Numbered from the stretch's first letter, positions 15,744 to 24,617 are shown. The stretch is 64,000 bases of DNA from Rhizobium lentis (GCF_014200175.1 NZ_JACHBD010000001.1:1054001-1118000), one strand, 5' to 3'. Translations and numbers: made by a program. Notes: generated from the letters alone by a model not told the origin.

Positions 15744-16394
15744 TCAGCTCTCGGAGCGATCCGGCCGCAGCCCGCCAATAAAGAGCTGTTCCAGAAACCG
15801 CGCCGCATCCTCGAAGCGGCCTTCGCCGGCATGGTCCTGTCCAAGCACCGCGCGCACCTGCACGTCGAAATCCGCATAATGCTGGGTCGTCGACCAGATG
15901 GAGAAGATCAGATGGTAGGGGTCGCATTTGACGATCTTGCCCGATTTCGCCCAGGCGCGGATGACCTCAGCCTTCTCGTCGACCAGTTCCTTCAGCGGAC
16001 CCTTCAGCTCGTCCTCGATATGTGGCGCGCCCTGCAGCACCTCATTGGCAAAGAGCCGGCTTTCACGCGGAAAGTCGCGCGCCATCTCCAGCTTGCGTCT
16101 GATATAGCTGCGGATTTCCTCTTCCGGATTGCCGTCGGCATCGAAGGCGCGCAGCGGCTCCAGCCAGGTGTAAAGCACCCGGTCGATCAGCGCCCGATGC
16201 ATGGCTTCCTTCGTGCGGAAATAGTAGAGCAGGTTGGGCTTCGACATGCCGGCCACTTCGGCGATCTGGTCGATGGTCGAGCCGCGGAAGCCGCTTGCCG
16301 AAAACACGTCGAGCGCCGCTTCCAGGATCTGCTCTTCCTTCTCCTCCTGGATTCGCGTCCGCCTCAGGGTTTTCGCTGCTCTCGGTATGGTCAC
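15744..16394 (-). CDS. rutR: RutR-like TetR-family regulator of pyrimidine catabolism
   Basis: This 216-residue TetR regulator has an N-terminal helix-turn-helix (ILEAALDVFSASGFRGSTIDQIAEVAGMSKPNLLYYFRTKEAMHRAL) and a C-terminal effector domain of RutR type (HLIFSIWSTTQHYADFDVQV). RutR binds uracil or thymine and releases DNA. GTG 16394 with AAGGGG upstream gives the family's usual length; ATG 16493 would add 33 unconserved residues. A good match to the E. coli RutR operator lies at 16538-16553, between it and the divergent hydrolase gene. The local catabolic genes therefore look like its regulon. Confidence 0.85.
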   Translation of the reverse strand: MTIPRAAKTLRRTRIQEEKEEQILEAALDVFSASGFRGSTIDQIAEVAGMSKPNLLYYFRTKEAMHRALIDRVLYTWLEPLRAFDADGNPEEEIRSYIRRKLEMARDFPRESRLFANEVLQGAPHIEDELKGPLKELVDEKAEVIRAWAKSGKIVKCDPYHLIFSIWSTTQHYADFDVQVRAVLGQDHAGEGRFEDAARFLEQLFIGGLRPDRSES

Positions 16395-16537
16395 AGACTG
16401 TCGTTCCCCTTGAAATTCAACTTCTTCGCTCAAGTTTCGGCTGGAGGCACTCCGGCCGCTTTCTTGAGCAACTGCCCGTATTTTTATCGGCAATTTTCGT
16501 GATTTTCGTCTTGAGCCCGGCGGTGGAAGTTGTAATG

Positions 16538-16553
16538 TTTACCAATCGGTCAA
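16538..16553. promoter_or_regulatory. RutR operator
   Basis: TTTACCA-AT-CGGTCAA matches the E. coli RutR palindrome TTGACCA-NN-TGGTCAA with one mismatch per arm. It lies in the gap between rutR and the divergent hydrolase gene, where it could control both. Confidence 0.7.
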
Positions 16554-16691
16554 ATTATCCGCCAGATGAAAAACAAAGGCAACTGGCGATTTTCCGGCGC
16601 TCGATAAAACCAATAAGAGGCGCGGAATAGACCACGGGAACAGGCGGGCATGCCCCTTGCATGACTGCCGTAAACGGGTGAGGGCATAAAG

Positions 16692-17945
16692 ATGGTGGCA
16701 GCACCAGGCGAGAACATGCGCGTCAATGGCGACCGTCTCTGGGACAGTCTCATGGACATGGCGAAGATCGGACCCGGCATTGCCGGCGGCAACAATCGCC
16801 AGACGCTGACGGATTCGGATGCCGAGGGCCGCAGCCTCTTCAAAAAATGGTGCGACGAGGCCGGCCTGACCATGGGCGTCGACCGCATGGGCACGATGTT
16901 CGCCACTCGCGCCGGCACCGATCCCGATGCCCTGCCCGTCTATGTCGGCTCGCATCTCGACACCCAGCCGACCGGCGGCAAATATGACGGCGTGCTCGGC
17001 GTGCTCGCAGCCCTCGAAGTTGTGCGCACGATGAATGATCTCGGCATCAAGACCAAGCATCCTGTTGTCGTCACCAACTGGACGAACGAGGAGGGCGCGC
17101 GTTTTGCCCCGCCGATGCTGGCCTCGGGCGTCTTTGCCGGCGTCCACAGCCTCGACTTTGCCTATAATCGCCGCGATCCCGAGGGCAATCTGTTCGGCGA
17201 CGAGTTGAAGCGCATCGGCTGGGTCGGCGACGAAGAGGTCGGCGCCCGCAAGATGCACGCCTATTTCGAATATCACATCGAACAGGGCCCGATCCTCGAG
17301 GCCGAGGACAAGCAGATCGGCGTCGTCACCCACTGTCAGGGGCTGTGGTGGCTGGAATTCACGCTGACCGGCAAGGAAGCCCATACCGGCTCGACGCCGA
17401 TGAACATGCGCGTCAATGCCGGCCTTGCCATGTCACGCATCCTGGAAATGGTGCAGGGCGTGGCGATGGGCGAGCAGCCGGGTGCCGTCGGCGGCGTCGG
17501 CCAAGTCTTCTTCTCCCCAAATTCCCGCAACGTGCTGCCGGGCAAAGTGGTCTTCACCGTCGACATCCGTTCGCCCGATAAAGCCAAGCTCGACCGCATG
17601 CGGGCAAAGATCGAGGCGGAAGCGCCTGGCATCTGCGACGCGCTGGGTGTAGGCTGTTCCGTCGAGGCGATCGGCCATTTTGCGCCCGTCACCTTCGACG
17701 AAAAGCTCGTCACCTCTGTCCGCTCCGCCGCCGAACGGCTCGGCTACAGCCATATGAACATCATCTCCGGCGCCGGCCACGACGCCTGCTGGGCCGCCAA
17801 GGTAGCGCCTGCCACCATGGTCATGTGCCCCTGCGTCGGCGGCCTCTCGCACAATGAGGCGGAAGAGATTTCCAAGGAATGGGCGACGGCGGGCGCCGAT
17901 GTGCTGTTCCATGCGGTGGTGGAGACGGCGGAGATTGTGGTGTGA
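16692..17945 (+). CDS. M20-family amidohydrolase, probable beta-ureidopropionase
   Basis: This 417-residue Zn/Mn-dependent hydrolase of the M20 peptidase/AmaB-HyuC-AllC family shows metal motifs YVGSHLDTQPTGGKYDG (about 77-93), NWTNEEGARF and YHIEQGPILE. A late His is in GAGHDACWAA. The family hydrolyses N-carbamoyl amino acids or allantoate. Next to dihydropyrimidinase, preTA and RutR, the likely reaction is N-carbamoyl-beta-alanine to beta-alanine, ammonia and CO2, the last step of reductive uracil degradation. Allantoate amidohydrolase is the main alternative. A RutR operator lies about 140 bases upstream. Confidence 0.88.
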   Translation: MVAAPGENMRVNGDRLWDSLMDMAKIGPGIAGGNNRQTLTDSDAEGRSLFKKWCDEAGLTMGVDRMGTMFATRAGTDPDALPVYVGSHLDTQPTGGKYDGVLGVLAALEVVRTMNDLGIKTKHPVVVTNWTNEEGARFAPPMLASGVFAGVHSLDFAYNRRDPEGNLFGDELKRIGWVGDEEVGARKMHAYFEYHIEQGPILEAEDKQIGVVTHCQGLWWLEFTLTGKEAHTGSTPMNMRVNAGLAMSRILEMVQGVAMGEQPGAVGGVGQVFFSPNSRNVLPGKVVFTVDIRSPDKAKLDRMRAKIEAEAPGICDALGVGCSVEAIGHFAPVTFDEKLVTSVRSAAERLGYSHMNIISGAGHDACWAAKVAPATMVMCPCVGGLSHNEAEEISKEWATAGADVLFHAVVETAEIVV

Positions 17946-18535
17946 TGTCTCATGTCGTGCCCGGAGCCCCCTCATCCGACCCTTCTGGCCACCTTCTCCC
18001 CGCTGGGGAGAAGGGATTGGTGGACATCGCGGCTTCCCCCTTCTCCCCACGGGGAGAAGGTGCCCGAAGGGCGGATGAGGGGGCTCCGGGCGCGACTAAA
18101 ATTATCAAACAGGATATACGCAAGCATCGTCCCGCGAAAACCGCACAAGCCCGCCAGCTTCGCCAAAACGAAACCGAAGAAGAATACCACCTTTGGAGCG
18201 ATCTGCGCGCCCGTCGCCTCAACGGTTATAAGTTCACTCGACAAGTTCCGCTTGGCCCATTCATCGTCGATTTCCTCTGTCGTGAGGAACGGCTGATCGT
18301 CGAAGTCGGTGGCTTCCAGCACGCCGACAGCGCGACGGATCAACGCCGAACCGAATGGCTCAATGCCAATGGCTATTCGGTACTGCGCTTCTGGAATCAG
18401 GAAATCTCGCGCGAGCGGCGCTCCGTACTCGAAACGATCCTTGCGGCCTTGCAGGGGCGGCTCGAATTCAGTCCCGAACCGCCCGGCTTCTATTCGCCAG
18501 CCGCATTCACAAATAAGGATAGGCAACGATCATGA
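17945..18535 (+). CDS. DUF559 (Vsr-like endonuclease fold) protein, start uncertain
   Basis: The conserved DUF559 domain covers about 18130-18460: QARQLRQNETEEEYHLWSDLR, then RQVPLGPFIVDFLCREERLIVEVGG with the PD-(D/E)xK-like D...E.E pattern, then RTEWLNANGYSVLRFWN. The family is related to very-short-patch-repair nucleases; a cellular role is not known. An open frame from ATG 17945 (overlapping the hydrolase stop) runs through the RIME repeat into the domain; GTG 18019 within the repeat is another possible start. The native start may have been displaced by the repeat. Its stop overlaps the next start as ATGA, so it is probably translated and coupled to dihydropyrimidinase. Confidence 0.7.
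   Translation: MSHVVPGAPSSDPSGHLLPAGEKGLVDIAASPFSPRGEGARRADEGAPGATKIIKQDIRKHRPAKTAQARQLRQNETEEEYHLWSDLRARRLNGYKFTRQVPLGPFIVDFLCREERLIVEVGGFQHADSATDQRRTEWLNANGYSVLRFWNQEISRERRSVLETILAALQGRLEFSPEPPGFYSPAAFTNKDRQRS
17959..18091. repeat. RIME-like palindromic repeat element
   Basis: A 133-bp element has perfect 20-bp outer inverted arms (17959-17978 and 18072-18091, core CCCCCTCATCCG) and two inner hairpins, each CCTTCTCCCC/GGGGAGAAGG (17992-18014 and 18039-18060). This is the architecture of rhizobial intergenic mosaic elements. It lies immediately after the hydrolase stop and inside the possible 5' coding part of the next gene. Confidence 0.85.
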
Positions 18536-19986
18536 CCACAGTCATCAAGAACGGCACCATCGTCACGGCCGACCTCACCTATAAGGCGGACGTCAAGATC
18601 GACGGCGGCAAAATCGTCGAGACCGGCCCGAACCTCTCGGGCGACGAAACGCTCGACGCCTCCGGCTGTTACGTCATGCCTGGCGGCATCGATCCGCATA
18701 CCCATCTGGAAATGCCCTTCATGGGCACCTATTCCTCCGACGATTTCGAGAGCGGCACGCGGGCCGCCCTTTCCGGCGGCACGACCATGGTGGTCGATTT
18801 TGCTCTTCCCGCCCCGGGCCAATCGCTGCTCGAAGCGCTGACCATGTGGGACAACAAATCGACCCGCGCCAATTGCGACTATTCCTTCCACATGGCGGTT
18901 ACCTGGTGGAGTGAGCAGGTCTTCAAGGAGATGGAGACCATCGTCCGCGACAAGGGCATCAACACCTTCAAGCATTTCATGGCCTACAAAGGCGCGCTGA
19001 TGGTCGACGATGACGAGATGTTCGCTTCGTTCCAACGCTGCGCCGAACTCGGCGCGCTGCCGCTGGTGCATGCCGAGAACGGCGACGTCGTCGCTTCGAT
19101 GTCGGCAAAGTTGCTAGCCGAAGGCAATAACGGCCCAGAGGCGCATGCCTATTCCCGCCCCGCCGAAGTCGAGGGCGAAGCCACCAACCGCGCCATCATG
19201 ATCGCCGACATGGCCGGCTGCCCGGTCTATATCGTCCATACCTCCTGCGAACAGGCGCACGAGGCAATCCGCCGGGCGCGCGCCAAGGGCATGCGCGTCT
19301 ATGGCGAACCGCTGATCCAGCACCTGACGCTCGACGAGAGCGAATATTCCAACCCGGACTGGGATCATGCCGCCCGCCGCGTCATGTCGCCCCCCTTCCG
19401 CAGCAAGCAGCATCAGGACAGTCTCTGGGCCGGGCTTGCCTCCGGCTCGCTGCAGGTGGTCGCAACTGACCATTGCGCGTTCACCACGGCGCAGAAGCGT
19501 TTCGGCGTCGGCGACTTCACCAAGATCCCGAACGGCACCGGCGGTCTTGAAGACCGCATGCCAATGCTCTGGACGCACGGCGTCAATACCGGCCGGCTGA
19601 CGATGAACGAATTCGTCGCCGTCACCTCGACCAACATCGCCAAGATCCTCAACATCTATCCGAAGAAGGGCGCAATCCTAGTCGGCGCCGATGCCGATAT
19701 CGTCGTCTGGGACCCGAACCGTTCGAAGGTTATCTCGTCCAAGACCCAGCAGTCGGCGATCGACTACAACGTCTTCGAGGGCAAGGAAGTGACCGGCCTG
19801 CCGCGCTACACGCTGACGCGCGGTGTGGTGGCGATCGAGGAAAGCACGATCAAGACCCGCGAGGGTCACGGCGAATTCGTGAGGCGTGAACCGGTCACAG
19901 CTGTCAGCAAAGCACTGTCCACCTGGAAGGAGATCACCTCTCCGCGCAAGGTGGAACGCAGCGGCATCCCGGCAACCGGCGTATGA
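18532..19986 (+). CDS. hydA: Dihydropyrimidinase
   Basis: This 484-residue cyclic amidohydrolase opens dihydrouracil to N-carbamoyl-beta-alanine. Metal ligands are visible as the HxH motif GGIDPHTHLEMPFMG (about 56-70) and the lysine expected to be carbamylated, in KHFMAYKGALMV. Further family His residues are in LVHAENGD, IVHTSCEQAH and TDHCAF. The start ATG overlaps the preceding stop (ATGA), giving tight coupling. With preT, preA and the M20 hydrolase the complete reductive pathway from uracil to beta-alanine is encoded here. D-hydantoinase activity is a common side activity. Confidence 0.93.
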   Translation: MTTVIKNGTIVTADLTYKADVKIDGGKIVETGPNLSGDETLDASGCYVMPGGIDPHTHLEMPFMGTYSSDDFESGTRAALSGGTTMVVDFALPAPGQSLLEALTMWDNKSTRANCDYSFHMAVTWWSEQVFKEMETIVRDKGINTFKHFMAYKGALMVDDDEMFASFQRCAELGALPLVHAENGDVVASMSAKLLAEGNNGPEAHAYSRPAEVEGEATNRAIMIADMAGCPVYIVHTSCEQAHEAIRRARAKGMRVYGEPLIQHLTLDESEYSNPDWDHAARRVMSPPFRSKQHQDSLWAGLASGSLQVVATDHCAFTTAQKRFGVGDFTKIPNGTGGLEDRMPMLWTHGVNTGRLTMNEFVAVTSTNIAKILNIYPKKGAILVGADADIVVWDPNRSKVISSKTQQSAIDYNVFEGKEVTGLPRYTLTRGVVAIEESTIKTREGHGEFVRREPVTAVSKALSTWKEITSPRKVERSGIPATGV

Positions 19987-20044
19987 CGATGATCACCTCC
20001 GACACGGCCATCAACCGGGAACCGACGCCTCCATGCGGATAAGC

Positions 20045-20458
20045 TTACGCCGGCACCAGCGCGTCCAGTTCCGGCAGAAGCATGACGCTTTCCTGCTCGT
20101 GGGGATCGGTGCGGGCGATGACCGCCGTGCAGGGCGTGCTGCTGAGGTTCGCCGGCAGATGCGGCACACCGGCCGGGATGTAGAAGAGCTCGCCGGCATG
20201 GGTGATGACATGATGCTCCAGCCGGTCGCCGTACCAAGTATGGGCTTCGCCGGAGAGCACGTAGATCGCCGTCTCATGCGCCTCGTGCAGATGCGCTTTA
20301 GCACGCACGCCGGGCGGAATCGTCAGGAGATGCATGCAGATGCCTTTGGCGCCGACGGTCTCGGCCGCTATCCCTTCGAAATAGCTGAGCCCCTGCTTGC
20401 CATCATAGGCATGGTTCGGCCGAACGATGTGGCAGGTGGGTTTTGATGTCGCGTCCAT
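20045..20458 (-). CDS. Cupin-domain protein
   Basis: This 137-residue single-domain cupin has motif 1 HLHEAHETAIYVLSGEAHTWYG (about 58-79), with His and Glu metal ligands, and motif 2 GELFYIPAGVPHLPANL. A ribosome site GGAGGAAG lies just upstream of the ATG. It is divergent from the ABC importer and convergent with dihydropyrimidinase. This placement suggests an auxiliary enzyme or isomerase for the pyrimidine route, but the substrate cannot be read from sequence. Confidence 0.82.
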   Translation of the reverse strand: MDATSKPTCHIVRPNHAYDGKQGLSYFEGIAAETVGAKGICMHLLTIPPGVRAKAHLHEAHETAIYVLSGEAHTWYGDRLEHHVITHAGELFYIPAGVPHLPANLSSTPCTAVIARTDPHEQESVMLLPELDALVPA

Positions 20459-20552
20459 TTTCTTCCTCCAACAATTGCGCCGCCGGCAGAGCTGGCAGCT
20501 ATGGTAACATGCAAACCGCCTTCCGGCGGGGAAAACAAGATCGGTCGCATTG

Positions 20553-21338
20553 ATGCAAGCACCCTCCGTCGTATCCGCCAAGGACCTCTGTCTCACCTAC
20601 CAGGCGAATGACGGCCCGGTGCGGGCACTGAGCGACGTCAATCTTGATGTCCGCAAGGGCGATTTCGTCTCTTTCATCGGCCCGTCGGGCTGCGGCAAGA
20701 CGACTTTCCTGCGTGTCATCGCCGATCTCGAGAAGAGCACGTCGGGCGAGATCTCGATCAACGGCATGACGCCGGAGCAGGCCCGCAGGGCCCGCGCCTA
20801 CGGCTATGTCTTCCAGGCACCGGCGCTCTATCCCTGGCGCACCATCGAAAACAATATCGCCCTGCCGTTGGAGATCATGGGTTATGGCGGCGCTGACCGG
20901 ACAAGGCGGATCGCCGAGGCGCTCGACCTCGTCGGTCTCTCCGGCTTCGAAAAGAAATTTCCCTGGCAGCTTTCCGGCGGCATGCAGCAACGCGCCTCGA
21001 TCGCTCGCGCACTCGCCTTCGATGCCGACCTGCTCTTGATGGACGAACCCTTCGGAGCCCTGGATGAGATCGTCCGCGATCATCTGAACGAAGAACTGCT
21101 GAAACTCTGGGCCCGCACCAATAAGACGATCTGCTTCGTCACCCACTCCATCCCCGAGGCCGTCTATCTCTCGACCAAGATCGTGGTGATGTCGCCGCGC
21201 CCTGGCCGCGTGACCGACGTGATCGACTCCACCCTTCCGGCCGAACGCCCGCTCGACATCCGCGACACCCCGGAATTCCTGGAAATCGCCCACCGCGTCC
21301 GCGAGGGGCTGAGGACGGGGCATAGCCATGAAGTTTAG
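20553..21338 (+). CDS. ABC transporter ATPase, NitT/TauT type (predicted pyrimidine import)
   Basis: This 261-residue ATPase has Walker A GPSGCGKT, Q-loop YVFQAPALYPWRT, signature LSGGMQQRASIARAL and Walker B LLLMDEPFGALD, of the SsuB/TauB/ThiZ class. ATG 20553 is chosen; a TTG directly before it is in frame. It heads a four-gene operon of ATPase, two permeases and a binding protein. Position in the pyrimidine catabolism cluster suggests the substrate is a pyrimidine base or related compound; this is inference. It is divergent from the cupin gene. Confidence 0.9.
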   Translation: MQAPSVVSAKDLCLTYQANDGPVRALSDVNLDVRKGDFVSFIGPSGCGKTTFLRVIADLEKSTSGEISINGMTPEQARRARAYGYVFQAPALYPWRTIENNIALPLEIMGYGGADRTRRIAEALDLVGLSGFEKKFPWQLSGGMQQRASIARALAFDADLLLMDEPFGALDEIVRDHLNEELLKLWARTNKTICFVTHSIPEAVYLSTKIVVMSPRPGRVTDVIDSTLPAERPLDIRDTPEFLEIAHRVREGLRTGHSHEV

Positions 21339-21404
21339 GCGATTGCACTCCGAAGCTAGAGGAGGCGGCTGCGCATCGGGCGTCCAAAAATCGAGGCAGT
21401 CGTT

Positions 21405-22334
21405 ATGAGACCCGACACCCTCAAGAACAAGGTCATCCCGGTCACCGCCATTCTGCTCGCCCTCATCGCCATCTGGTATGTCGCCGCCATTCTCATGAAT
21501 GCGCCATTCCAGCGCGACATGGATAGCCGCGCCGGCGTAACACCGACCACGATGGAATTCATCGGCAAGACGCTGTCGCAGCCGAAGCCGATCTTGCCGG
21601 CGCCGCATCAGGTGGCCCAGAACGTCTATGAGAACACCGTCCTGCGCAGCCTTTCGAGCAACCGCAGCCTCGTCTATCACAGCTGGGTGACACTCTCCTC
21701 CACCCTCCTCGGGTTTGGCTTCGGCATGCTGCTCGGCATTCTTCTTGCCGTGCTGATCGTGCACAACCGCGCCATGGACCGCTCACTGATGCCTTGGCTG
21801 GTAGCCAGCCAGACGATACCGATCCTCGCCATCGCGCCGATGATTGTCATCATCTCCTACAACGTGCTGACAGGTGACAATGCACTGGCGCATCTGCTGA
21901 ATCTCGATTCCGACGCCTCCCGCCTCGTCTCCAAGGCACTGATCTCCACCTACCTCTCCTTCTTCCCGGTCGCCGTCGGCATGGTGAAGGGGCTGCGCTC
22001 GCCCGAAATCATGTATCTCGACCTGATGCGCACCTATAATGCCAGCCCGATCCAGACCTTCTGGAAACTGCGCGTCCCTGCCTCGATTCCCTTCCTTTTC
22101 ACCTCGATGAAGGTCGCAATCGCCGCAAGCCTCGTCGGCGCCATCGTCGGCGAACTGCCGACCGGTGCGACCGCCGGCATCGGCTCCAAACTGCTTGCCG
22201 GCTCCTATTACAGTCAGACCATCGATATCTGGGCAGCTCTGGTTGCTGGATCGCTGCTGGCGGGAATCCTTGTCGCGATCGTCGGTCTTGCAGGCAAGAT
22301 GGTTGATCGCGCCATGGGCGGGAGACTGGCATGA
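21405..22334 (+). CDS. ABC transporter permease 1 (NitT/TauT type)
   Basis: This 309-residue membrane subunit has an N-terminal transmembrane helix (about 9-31), a periplasmic loop and the BPD_transp_1 core. The EAA-like segment is in MYLDLMRTYNASPIQTFWKLRVPASIPFLFTSMKVA (about 204-239). It is longer than typical SsuC-like permeases because of the loop after the first helix. It starts 66 bases after the ATPase gene and overlaps the next permease gene by ATGA, so the two permeases are coupled and probably form a heterodimer. Confidence 0.88.
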   Translation: MRPDTLKNKVIPVTAILLALIAIWYVAAILMNAPFQRDMDSRAGVTPTTMEFIGKTLSQPKPILPAPHQVAQNVYENTVLRSLSSNRSLVYHSWVTLSSTLLGFGFGMLLGILLAVLIVHNRAMDRSLMPWLVASQTIPILAIAPMIVIISYNVLTGDNALAHLLNLDSDASRLVSKALISTYLSFFPVAVGMVKGLRSPEIMYLDLMRTYNASPIQTFWKLRVPASIPFLFTSMKVAIAASLVGAIVGELPTGATAGIGSKLLAGSYYSQTIDIWAALVAGSLLAGILVAIVGLAGKMVDRAMGGRLA

Positions 22335-23458
22335 GACATCTGAGCTTCTCCTGGCAGGGCATCGTCGCCCTCCTCCTCTGCCTTTTGGCACTGATGAGCC
22401 TGCCGCTGTTGGCCGAGGGTGCGTCGCGACCCTTGAGCGATGGGACGGCGAGCCTCATCCTCATTATCGTCGCCGCGGCCGCTCTCCTGTCTTTCGCGCC
22501 GCAGCCGCCGGCCTACCGCGCCACTGTGCTGTTCATCGGCGCTCATGGCGCCGCCTGGATGCTGCTTTCTGCTCTTTCCGGCAATCAGGCGACGGCTACG
22601 CGGGCTTTCTTCCTGCTGCTCTTTGCCTCCTGGCTGCTTGCCTGGCGCTGTGTCACCGAGCTTTCGAAGCTGCAGCCTGTCACCACTTTCGGCAAATCGA
22701 CGCTCCAGCTGCTGATTCCGGCGATCTTCGGCGCCTGGATTCTCATTCTTTGGGAGGCGATCACGCGCGGTGCCGGCATCCCCTTCATCCTGTTGCCGCC
22801 GCCGAGTGCCATTGGCGCCCGCATGATGACCTCCTTGCCAATTCTCGGTGCGGATGTCAGGCAGACGATCTTCAAGGCGGTACTGATCGGTTATGTCATC
22901 GGCTGCCTCAGCGGGTTCGTCGTCGCGGTGCTGGCCGACCGCGTCTCTTTCCTGCGCCGCGGCCTCTTGCCAATCGGCAACATGGTATCGGCCCTGCCGA
23001 TTATCGGCATCGCGCCCATCATGGTCATGTGGTTCGGCTTCGACTGGCCGTCAAAGGCCGCCGTCGTCATCATCATGACCTTCTTCCCGATGCTGGTGAA
23101 TACCGTCGCCGGCCTCGCCGCCTCCGGCAGCATGGAGCGCGACCTGATGCGCACCTATGCCTCGAGCGACTGGCAGACGCTGTTCAAGCTCAAGCTGCCG
23201 GCAGCCATGCCCTTCATTTTCAACGCACTAAAGATCAACTCGACGCTGGCGCTGATTGGTGCCATCGTTGCGGAATTCTTCGGGACGCCGATCGTCGGCA
23301 TGGGCTTCCGCATCTCCACCGAGATCGGCCGCATGAATGTCGACATGGTCTGGGCGGAAATCGCCGTTGCGGCGCTGGCCGGCTCGATTTTCTATGGCAT
23401 CATCGCCCTGACGGAACGGGCGGTGACGTTCTGGCATCCGTCTATCCGTGGTGGCTAG
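22331..23458 (+). CDS. ABC transporter permease 2 (NitT/TauT type)
   Basis: This 375-residue partner permease has three to four extra hydrophobic segments in the first 110 residues before the conserved BPD_transp_1 region, with EAA-like MERDLMRTYASSDWQTLFKLKLPAAMPFIFNALKI. The extended N-terminus distinguishes it from the other permease. ATGA overlap with permease 1 indicates translational coupling. The binding protein gene follows after 59 bases. Confidence 0.88.
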   Translation: MRHLSFSWQGIVALLLCLLALMSLPLLAEGASRPLSDGTASLILIIVAAAALLSFAPQPPAYRATVLFIGAHGAAWMLLSALSGNQATATRAFFLLLFASWLLAWRCVTELSKLQPVTTFGKSTLQLLIPAIFGAWILILWEAITRGAGIPFILLPPPSAIGARMMTSLPILGADVRQTIFKAVLIGYVIGCLSGFVVAVLADRVSFLRRGLLPIGNMVSALPIIGIAPIMVMWFGFDWPSKAAVVIIMTFFPMLVNTVAGLAASGSMERDLMRTYASSDWQTLFKLKLPAAMPFIFNALKINSTLALIGAIVAEFFGTPIVGMGFRISTEIGRMNVDMVWAEIAVAALAGSIFYGIIALTERAVTFWHPSIRGG

Positions 23459-23517
23459 GCGCGCGCGGGCTTCGCAAATGAGATCCGGGCATAACTTCAG
23501 AGGGTAAGGACAAGAAA

Positions 23518-24489
23518 ATGAAAAAGTTGATGGTTGCAATGATGGCGAGCGCCATGTCGCTTGCAGCGGCCCACGCGATGGCCGCCGATAAGGTGGTTCT
23601 GCAGCTGAAATGGGTCACGCAGAGCCAGTTCGGCGGTTATTTCGTTGCCAAGGACAAGGGCTTCTACAAGGAGGAAGGCCTCGACGTCGAGATCAAGCCG
23701 GGCGGCCCCGATATCGCCCCCGAGCAGGTGATCGCCGGCGGCGGCGCCGATGTCATCGTCGACTGGATGGGCGGCGCTTTGGTTGCCCGCGAAAAGGGCG
23801 TTCCGCTCGTCAACATTGCCCAGCCCTATCAGAAATCCGGCCTGGAAATGGTCTGCCGCAAGGATGGCCCTGTTAAAACCGAGGCCGACTTCAAGGGGCA
23901 TACGCTCGGTGTCTGGTTCTTCGGCAACGAGTATCCCTTCTTCGCCTGGATGAACAAGCTCGGCCTCTCCACCGAAGGCGGCCCGAACGGCGTCACCGTG
24001 CTGAAGCAGAGCTTCGACGTGCAGCCGCTCGTGCAGAAGCAGGCCGACTGCATCTCCGTCATGACCTATAACGAATATTGGCAGGCGATCGATGCCGGTT
24101 TCAAGCCGGAAGAACTGACAGTCTTCAACTATACGCAGATGGGCAACGACCTTCTCGAGGATGGCCTTTACGTCATGGAAGACAAGCTGAAGGACCCAGC
24201 CTTCAAGGAGAAGATGGTCAAATTCGTCCGCGCCTCGATGAAGGGCTGGAAATATGCGACTGAGAACCCGGATGAGGCGGCAGAGATCGTCGTGGACAAT
24301 GGCGGCCAAGACGAAAACCACCAGAAGCGCATGATGGGCGAAGTCGCCAAGCTCGTCGGCGACGGCTCCGGCAAACTGGACGAGGCACTCTATGCCCGCA
24401 CGGCAAAGGCGCTGCTCGATCAGAAGATCATCAGCAAAGAGCCATCGGGTGCCTGGACGCACGAGATCACCGACGCCGCATCCAAGTAA
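23518..24489 (+). CDS. ABC transporter substrate-binding protein (NMT1/THI5-like)
   Basis: This 323-residue protein carries a clear signal peptide (residues 1-22, cleavage after AHAMA). The NMT1/ThiY fold is shown by LQLKWVTQSQFGGYFVAKDKGFYKEEGLDVEI (about 28-59) and a GGADVIVDWMGGALVAREKG loop. Relatives bind formylaminopyrimidine or hydroxymethylpyrimidine precursors, consistent with a pyrimidine-like ligand for this operon. It ends the four-gene importer operon and is followed by a strong terminator. Confidence 0.88.
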   Translation: MKKLMVAMMASAMSLAAAHAMAADKVVLQLKWVTQSQFGGYFVAKDKGFYKEEGLDVEIKPGGPDIAPEQVIAGGGADVIVDWMGGALVAREKGVPLVNIAQPYQKSGLEMVCRKDGPVKTEADFKGHTLGVWFFGNEYPFFAWMNKLGLSTEGGPNGVTVLKQSFDVQPLVQKQADCISVMTYNEYWQAIDAGFKPEELTVFNYTQMGNDLLEDGLYVMEDKLKDPAFKEKMVKFVRASMKGWKYATENPDEAAEIVVDNGGQDENHQKRMMGEVAKLVGDGSGKLDEALYARTAKALLDQKIISKEPSGAWTHEITDAASK

Positions 24490-24508
24490 GGACTGCAGCA
24501 TTTGAGGC

Positions 24509-24546
24509 AAACGCGCGGGCGACATTTTCCCGCGCGTTTCGTTTTT
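24509..24546 (+). terminator. Terminator of the importer operon
   Basis: AAACGCGCGGG (24509-24519) and CCCGCGCGTTT (24529-24539) form an 11-bp stem, followed by CGTTTTT. It begins 20 bases after the binding protein stop. Confidence 0.9.
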
Positions 24547-24617
24547 CCTGCACCGAAAAAAACGCCTTGCAGCTGTCGCATTTAGATGGCGTCAAACGTC
24601 ATTCGGGGAGAAGCAGG

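Noticed and set aside
20499..21764. 421-codon minus-strand frame opposite the importer genes
   Set aside because: His/Gly/Asp-rich composition typical of an antisense shadow of a high-GC gene; the ABC ATPase with intact motifs is on the other strand.
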